From the NCBI GenBank assembly GCA_032433765.1, contig JAVIAB010000059.1, forward strand, positions 58,504,103-58,568,102: a stretch of 64,000 bases of DNA, read 5' to 3'. Each line of letters opens with the position of its first letter. Position 1 is the stretch's first letter. The translations under genes were made by a program, and so were the position numbers. Below, piece by piece: positions 58,283 through 64,000 of this stretch. Under the pieces are notes generated by a model. It made no database searches, was not told the DNA's origin, and saw only the letters and a program-made list of their open reading frames with translations. Source of the stretch: Megaustenia siamemsis (lineage: Eukaryota > Mollusca > Gastropoda > Stylommatophora > Ariophantidae).

Positions 58283-59035
58283 GGGAGCCGCGATAGCTCA
58301 GTAGTTAGTGAACAGCACTACAAAGGACAAGAGGTAGGGTTCGATCCCAATCAACGGTTTCCGGGTTCACCCAGCCTTTAATGGGTACCGGATTTTTTCT
58401 GGGAAAGTAAAGCGGCACGGGCGTAATGCTGACCTCATTACCCCAAAAATCATGTGCCGGAGGTCTGTAAAATCTATGGCTATCATCATGATCATCATCA
58501 TCATCATCATGATCATCATCATCATCATCATCATCGAGTGCCTTCTCCGCAACGAAGGTTGGCTACCATGGAGCGCCATTCTGCTCTGTCTCTTGCTTTG
58601 ATGGTGCAGGTTGTCATAGGCTGATTTGTCCATCTATTGATGTTACTCGTCCATGCTAGTCTTGGTCTGCCTCTGCCTCTTTTACCTTGTATTTTCCCCT
58701 CCAGGATTACTTTTAGTAGGCTGTTGTGTCTTTTAACATGGCCCAAATCGCAAACAATCGCATTTGTCTTGTTTGAATTGTGCATAGTAGTTCTCTGTTC
58801 ATTTTTAGTTGTTTTAAGACTTCATCGTTTGTTTTCTTTTCCTTCCATCCAATTCTACCTATTCTTCTATATATCCACATTTCAAAGGCTTCAATTCTCT
58901 GTTCTGTTTTCTTGTCTAATGTCCATGTTTCTGCACCATATAGGAATATCGAGAAAATCTATGGCCACTAACACCATATAACCTATACGCCATTTGGCGT
59001 GACGGTGGTACTTTACTTTATTATTATTTTTTTTT
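58283..59035 (+). mobile_element. SINE1 with TSD, split by LINE C
   Basis: SINE1 5' part 58283-58480 and 3' part 58966-59035. Outer TSD TACCATATAATAG (58271-58283 and 59036-59048). Confidence 0.9.
58481..58953 (-). mobile_element. LINE family C with TSD, inside SINE1
   Basis: 3' (GAT)n tail at left (58481-58535), truncated 5' end at right. AAAATCTATGGC at 58469-58480 and 58954-58965 is a 12 bp TSD. Confidence 0.93.
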
Positions 59036-59099
59036 TACCATATAATAGTTTGGCGAGGGGCCGACAATTTCGCCCTGCGACGCACCCAGAACAATCTCT

Positions 59100-59690
59100 G
59101 GGAGGGGAAACTATGGTTCTTTCTCTTTCCTTCCTTTTCTGCCGTTGGCGTCGAGGGGAGAAACAATCTGCGATTCTTTGCTCTTCTGTTGGCCTCTTCT
59201 GATGTTATTCCTCCTAGTGACTCTAGTATTCCTTTTATCCATCTCTTTCTCGGTCTTCCTCCTAATCTGGCGTTTCGTAGAGTTTGTTTATGGTTCTTTG
59301 AGTCATTGTTAGTTCTTTTTGTCTTGTTATGTGGCCGAACTAATTTATCTGTTGTTTCTTTATGTATTCGATGGCTGGTTAAATTTCGAGTTTCTTCCTC
59401 AGGTCAGTGTTTCTTACTCTGTCCCTTAAACTGTTTCCTGTCATTCTTCTGACACATTTCATTTCGGTGGTCGTTATCTTTCTTATTGTTCTAGAGTCCA
59501 GCGTCCAATTCTGGCACTGATAACTCAGAGTTGGTAGAAAAATTAATTTGTATATTGGCCTTTTTGCTTCCGTAGTTATTGCTTTGTTTTTCAATAGTGT
59601 TGATACTTGGCCTATAACTTGGCATGCTTTGTTACACCTTATATCTATCTCTGTCTCTTGGTTATTGTCTTGTGTAAACTATGGTTGTTG
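59100..59690 (-). mobile_element. LINE family D, decayed
   Basis: Minus strand encodes PTLSYQCQNWTLDSRTIRKI and MKCVRRMTGNSLRDRVRNTD (59379-59594), with degenerate flanks. Confidence 0.8.
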
Positions 59691-60110
59691 GGTAATTTCC
59701 TAGTTTGATCAGATATATTATTTCAGTTTGGAAGAGTGATGTCCCCTAAAATATGTCTGCCAAAATACAGTGGTTCTACGCATTCTTGGCGTTGGGGTCA
59801 TTACGCTGGCATGTAATCATTTCGGAGTATCTGTTGATTGGGCGTTCGGTCCAGGGGTTAGGTTTAGCTTTAGTGTTAAATATTTATAAATATATTATAA
59901 CGCGTGACAAAAACGACGCCACTCGGCCTAATTATGATCTTCTGATCGAAGGGTACAAAAAATATCTAGAAATAGCTTTACGAGACACATGCCAGAGTAA
60001 TGACCCCAACGCCAAGAATGCGTAGAACCACTGTATTTTGGCAGACATATTTTAGGGGACATCACTCTTCCAAACTCAAATAATATATCTGATCAAACTA
60101 GGAAATTACC
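59691..60110. mobile_element. 420 bp MITE with 124 bp terminal inverted repeats
   Basis: 59691-59814 and 59987-60110 are inverse copies with two mismatches that I count, starting GGTAATTTCCTAGTTTGATC; a 172 bp spacer lies between. GGTTGTTG at 59683-59690 and 60111-60118 is an 8 bp TSD. No transposase inside. The 90-codon frame across it is chance. TSD length suggests hAT, P or Merlin; the GG ends favour Merlin (inference). Confidence 0.88.
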
Positions 60111-60306
60111 GGTTGTTGTAGAATATCGTAGTGTTTTAATAATTCATGCAATTAAACTTATAATTAATATTCAACTCTAACGTATTATCTACACTTACCT
60201 GCGAGTGTGAAAGCTGGAAAACAACAAATGAGATTGTCATTTATACTTTGGTTTATTTGCTCATTTGTACCTTTCAAGGTATATACTTCTATTATACATT
60301 CAAAGT

Positions 60307-60565
60307 TGGGAGCCGGGATAGCTCAGTGGTTAGTGAACTGGACTACAAAGGACAAGAGGTAGGGTTCGATCCCAACCGACGGCTTCCAGGTTCACCCAGC
60401 CTTTAATGGTTACCGGATTTTTTCTGGGAAAGTAAAGCGGCACGGGCGTAATACCTGCCACATTACCCCAAAAATCATGTGCCGAAGGTCTGTAAAATTT
60501 ATGGTCACTAACACCAAATTCCCTATACGCCACTTGGTGTGACGGGGGTACTTTACTTTACTTTT
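60307..60565 (+). mobile_element. SINE1, full length with TSD
   Basis: GGGAGCCGGGATAGCTCAGT head, B box GGTTCGATCCCAA, hairpin ACGCCACTTGGTGT, T run. TTATACATTCAAAGT at 60292-60306 and 60566-60580 is a 15 bp TSD. Confidence 0.93.
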
Positions 60566-60734
60566 TTATACATTCAAAGTAATTAGAAGAAACTGTATCA
60601 TAAAATAAAATAAAAAATTTTGTAAAAAAATTGGATATTGTACACCCAAGACTCTCAGATTTGCCAAACTTTGATCTTTCATTTATGAGAATTTTCCCAC
60701 TAAAATATCACTCATATATATTTTATTACTGTAG

Positions 60735-61065
60735 AAATGTGGTTTTACAGAAGAATGTTGAGAATACCACGGACAGATAAGAAGAGTAATGAAAACGTTC
60801 TGAAAGAGGCCAAAGCAAAAAGAGAGCTAATTTCCAATATTAGGAAGAAACAATCATCATTTTTTGATTACGTAATGAGAAGAGAACAGCTAGAATATAT
60901 TGTAACAACTGGGACAATTGAGGGAAGCAAAGAGAAAATATACCAGACAGCTTAAGAAATGGCTTGGCAGAAAGTCAACAACAGAAATGATAAATAATTG
61001 TCGAGATCGAAAGTTGTGGAAGAGACATGACCACCTACGCCAGTAGGCCCGGTACTTGATGATGA
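60735..61065 (+). mobile_element. LINE family B, 3' fragment
   Basis: Encodes MWFYRRMLRIPRTDKKSNEN and KKQSSFFDYVMRREQLEYIV. Ends GGCCCGGTACTTGATGATGAT. Confidence 0.82.
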
Positions 61066-61164
61066 TATTTACTTTAGCTAAAATATTGAACGTCTTGTGT
61101 ATGTGTTGTCATAAATTGAAACCATTTTAACAAAATTTCAATGTTAACAATGAGCGGAAAGTAG

Positions 61165-61330
61165 ACCTACAAGGTACAAATAATAATACATAAATATTAT
61201 TATATGGGGAACTTCCGAGGCGATAATAGGGAATAATAGAACAAAGAAGTATGTGTTAGCACTCGGAAAATTGACAGACAAACAACAATAGAAAAAAATG
61301 AAGAACAATACATTGTCTTACAAGGCCCTG
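61165..61330 (-). mobile_element. SINE4 fragment
   Basis: Tail AATAATAATACATAAATATT at left, then ACTTCCGAGGCGATAATAGG and AGCACTCGGAAAATTGACAG. Head missing. Confidence 0.7.
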
Positions 61331-61334
61331 TGCC

Positions 61335-62930
61335 CATTTCATAAACAATGCACAATTTCCAAGACTAGAACTAATTTGCCACTTTCAGATAAAAACAAAC
61401 TGGAGTGATGGACGTGAAACAATGCTTTTCCTGACTGTTACTGGTTCTGTGAATCTGGAAACCATCTCCTTTCTTTTCCATCTGGTTCAGTTAAAAGAGC
61501 AAGACTAGAATAAATATAATAAAACCCACGTTCATTTCACCATGAATTCATGGCGCAAGCCACTACCCTATTGGTAGTCCATATTATATTGCACCCCCCT
61601 CCCCCCAATTTTCTTCTTATCGATTTGTAGAAAAGCAACACAATCGCGATAACAATTTCTATGTTTGGATCTATTCTGGTTCAGCAAAATTACAAGCCAT
61701 CTTTATCCTAGTTTTAAAATCTTGGAACGAACTGACTGACTGCGTGCAAATTCAGGGAACATTGTCTTCATCAATATCTGCTTTCGTAAATTGTGATTGA
61801 TCTAGTAGAGATTACATTAAAATTGACGATTAACAAAAGCAAAAAATATGGTTAATGGTTTGGTTTAGGCAATGGAGTAGCTTATATGATTAGGCGAATT
61901 ATTGCTGTCTTTTCCTGCCTGAAAATGTAAGCTGACGAACTGTGCAGAAGATGCAGTGTGCAAGATTAATAATGCTGAAGCTTCATTTTTCGTATTTATT
62001 TCGAAACTGTTGTAGGCCTACACGATTTGTTCATAGTTGTGCCAGTTTGCATTGTTTGGTTCTACAATTCCCCTTCGAGGTTAGACCAGGATCTACAATT
62101 CCGCCAGGCTAGGTCGGGCAGACGTGTCGTGTTGCATATAATTATCGCCTGAGAGATGGCGGAATCAACATTCTGACCGGCACAGTATGACATAATAAAT
62201 GCTAGCATGCAAATCTCTTCGCGTAGGCGGGCCCGCCACACTCACTGGTACTTACGAAAATAAGATAACCCTGGTAATGCGGAATTTTGCAAACTCTACA
62301 AATGATTGGTTGAAATAACAAAAGCTTGAATAATCACACACGAAGGCGAAGCTATACATTCATGTTAGTATATGTTGTCGAAGCCTTAAAAAAACATTAT
62401 AAATTGACAGACAAAAAGTTAAGATTAATCTAGATTCTGAAAGTTGGAGGTTAAAGGAAGAGCACATTTGTGCCACGTGTGAATATCAGAATATGGCTGA
62501 TCTTATTCCAATTTCAAGAACTGTACTTATCACCCCTCAGTTGCATCAACATGCAAGCAACCTGATCCTTAATAAATACTTCTGAAAAAAAAAATATTTG
62601 TAGTAAAAATATACAGCACCGACAAGTATTTGAAGCTATACCTCATAACTGCATCCTACTCGTTCACTGAAAACAGACAGAAAGGGATGGGGGGGGGGGG
62701 TAAATGCATTTTAAAAAAATGCCTTTTTCTTATTAAAATAATAGATTCCAATATTCAATTCCTGCCTTAAAATGTTCATATATCAAAATGTAAGATTCAT
62801 ATATTAAAATGCTCTGATGGGAATGATCAAAATAAGAAGATTATGAAATAAGATAAGCTAAAAGCTGTGACATTTCTGTTAGAAGTTGATTCGAACACAG
62901 AGAAATGTGTCACTCAGCACGAAGGCGGAA
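61335..62930. other. Repeat-poor intergenic sequence
   Basis: The longest stretch without recognisable transposons in the right half. Short C run at 61596-61607 and G run at 62687-62700. No convincing frame. Confidence 0.4.
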
Positions 62931-62939
62931 CCTGGGAAA

Positions 62940-63069
62940 GTAGGTCTGTTGGCGCATGCGCACAATATTGTCCTTCTTTAGATGGCGTCGCCGATGGTCT
63001 TTGAGACTTCAGAAACGTGAGTGTTTGGTGTAATTCCGGTGGATTTCAAGCTGAATGCGCGATAGCTGG
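62940..63069 (+). promoter_or_regulatory. Possible TATA-less promoter and first exon
   Basis: GGCGCATGCGCAC at 62951-62963 fits the NRF1 consensus. AGATGGCGTCGCC at 62980-62992 resembles a YY1/initiator-proximal element and contains an ATG (62982). From that ATG the frame MASPMVFETSE stays open to a possible donor GTGAGT at 63017; a stronger donor GTAAGT lies at 63069. The surroundings are locally GC-richer and repeat-free. No downstream exon is visible, so gene identity is unknown. Confidence 0.35.
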
Positions 63070-64000
63070 TAAGTTTTGGAGGCTGTGATGAGTTTTCTAC
63101 AAATAAAACCCAGTATGGCAGTGTAAATTAGCGTTGAGTGGTATGTACACATCATCAAAAGCGATCAGCGAAGACGTCAAAGATTAGATTCCAGTCAGGC
63201 AAATCGAGGAAGAGTATCCTTCCCCACAACTGCCACCGGTTGATGGACCTTTTCCGGTGTGCTCGCACTAGCTGTTTCGCTATATTTAATCATATTGTTA
63301 ATTTTGTGTAAGTTATGCAACAAAATGCCATGTGGATTAAAGACACTGTTACGTTAGTGAAATATGTTTATACCCCCTCCCCCACCCTGAGCGTAGTTCC
63401 ACCCCAGGACCCCACCAACATGGACTCACAAATAATTTTAAAATAAAATTGAAAATGTGTACCAAGTAAAAACTCTAAAACAACTCGTCGACTGTTAAAA
63501 AATCACACAAACTTCTATGTATAAAAATAAACCATTGCAATCTTCATCGTTTTTGCATTTATTCCTGGTTCCACATTTTTAGTCGTTCATCATCGAAAAA
63601 CGATCAATGCTTAACTTATACTAACTTGGCTCATGCACTGATTAAAAAAAAAAAGTAATAATAAATAGTAAATGATGAATTCAAATAACAAATGAATGCA
63701 CTCACACAGCAGAGCAGGGCAATAATTTTAGTAAGATCATTAGTATTTTTCTAGTTTCCACTTCGCTCTCACACTCACACACGTTTGGAAATGACATTCC
63801 TCTTATCTTTTATTAAAATTATTGCTAGTCACTGGCTACTGCTACTGTGACTGTGAGGCAGAAATTAAAATTTAAAAAAGTCAAGGATTTTTTTTTCCTT
63901 TATTTTTATTTTCTTACTTTCATATATTGATAAATTTAATTAACTATTGTTTCTTTGTATGACCATGCTTTGGATTTTAGTGAGAAGTCTTGGTCAGGCA
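63070..64000. other. AT-rich, no recognised feature
   Basis: No frame or repeat recognised. If the preceding entry is a real first exon, this would be its intron. Confidence 0.35.

Noticed and set aside
59753..60025. 90-codon frame MSAKIQWFYAF...
   Set aside because: It spans both arms and the spacer of the MITE; its ends are mirror images and there is no domain.

Overview
The window looks like animal nuclear DNA, most likely from a mollusc and probably a gastropod. It is gene-poor and repeat-dense: microsatellites, minisatellites, tRNA-derived SINEs, and many 5'-truncated non-LTR retrotransposons (LINEs) ending in short tandem repeats. The gastropod call is an inference. It rests on a lectin-like plus EGF-repeat gene fragment of a kind common in gastropods and on the repeat style. 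I see no prokaryotic operons, rRNA or CRISPR. I use local family names: LINE families A-H and K (RTE-like, no RNase H seen), I and J (RNase H-type), SINE1-SINE5, and R1, R5, R6, R7 for unclassified repeats.

Host-gene content is small. The terminal exon of a monocarboxylate-transporter-like membrane protein lies at 291-760. A frame-broken lectin-like/EGF gene fragment lies at 40935-42084. A possible promoter with a first exon lies near 62940-63069. The rest is transposon-derived or tandemly repeated, apart from a few stretches where I recognise nothing (12785-14380, 38330-39080, 50630-51430, 61335-62930, 63070-64000).

Layout. 1-5.8 kb: transporter exon, then nested LINEs and an (ATCT)n array abutting a LINE end. 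7.9-12.8 kb: a 26-27 bp minisatellite split by an intact mariner (8368-9702) and a LINE, and carrying a 769 bp tandem duplication. 14.4-17.3 kb: one LINE-A copy interrupted by a gag-bearing retrocopy and by a LINE-C copy. 17.5-20 kb: SINE3, a 43 bp minisatellite and (AT)n arrays. 23.9-27.1 kb: a 3 kb imperfect palindrome made of four kinds of tandem repeat. 27-39 kb: LINE and SINE layers, including the best-preserved reverse transcriptase (36690-38315). 39.7-49.9 kb: gene fragment, R6, LINE-B, -E, -D and -A copies, and a dimeric SINE. 50-61 kb: decayed LINEs, SINE3, nested SINE1/LINE-C and a 420 bp MITE. 61.3-64 kb: mostly non-repetitive.

Many insertions can be delimited by target-site duplications (TSDs) read directly from the sequence, which gives relative ages. 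The LINEs are mostly dead: only two copies keep an intact (Y/F)ADD catalytic box. They, or intact relatives elsewhere, probably mobilised the SINEs. The most notable items are a dimeric tRNA-SINE that moved as one unit, SINE modules shared between families, a MITE with 124 bp terminal inverted repeats, two inverted (twin-priming-like) retro-insertions, and repeated junctions between retroposon 3' ends and long microsatellites.
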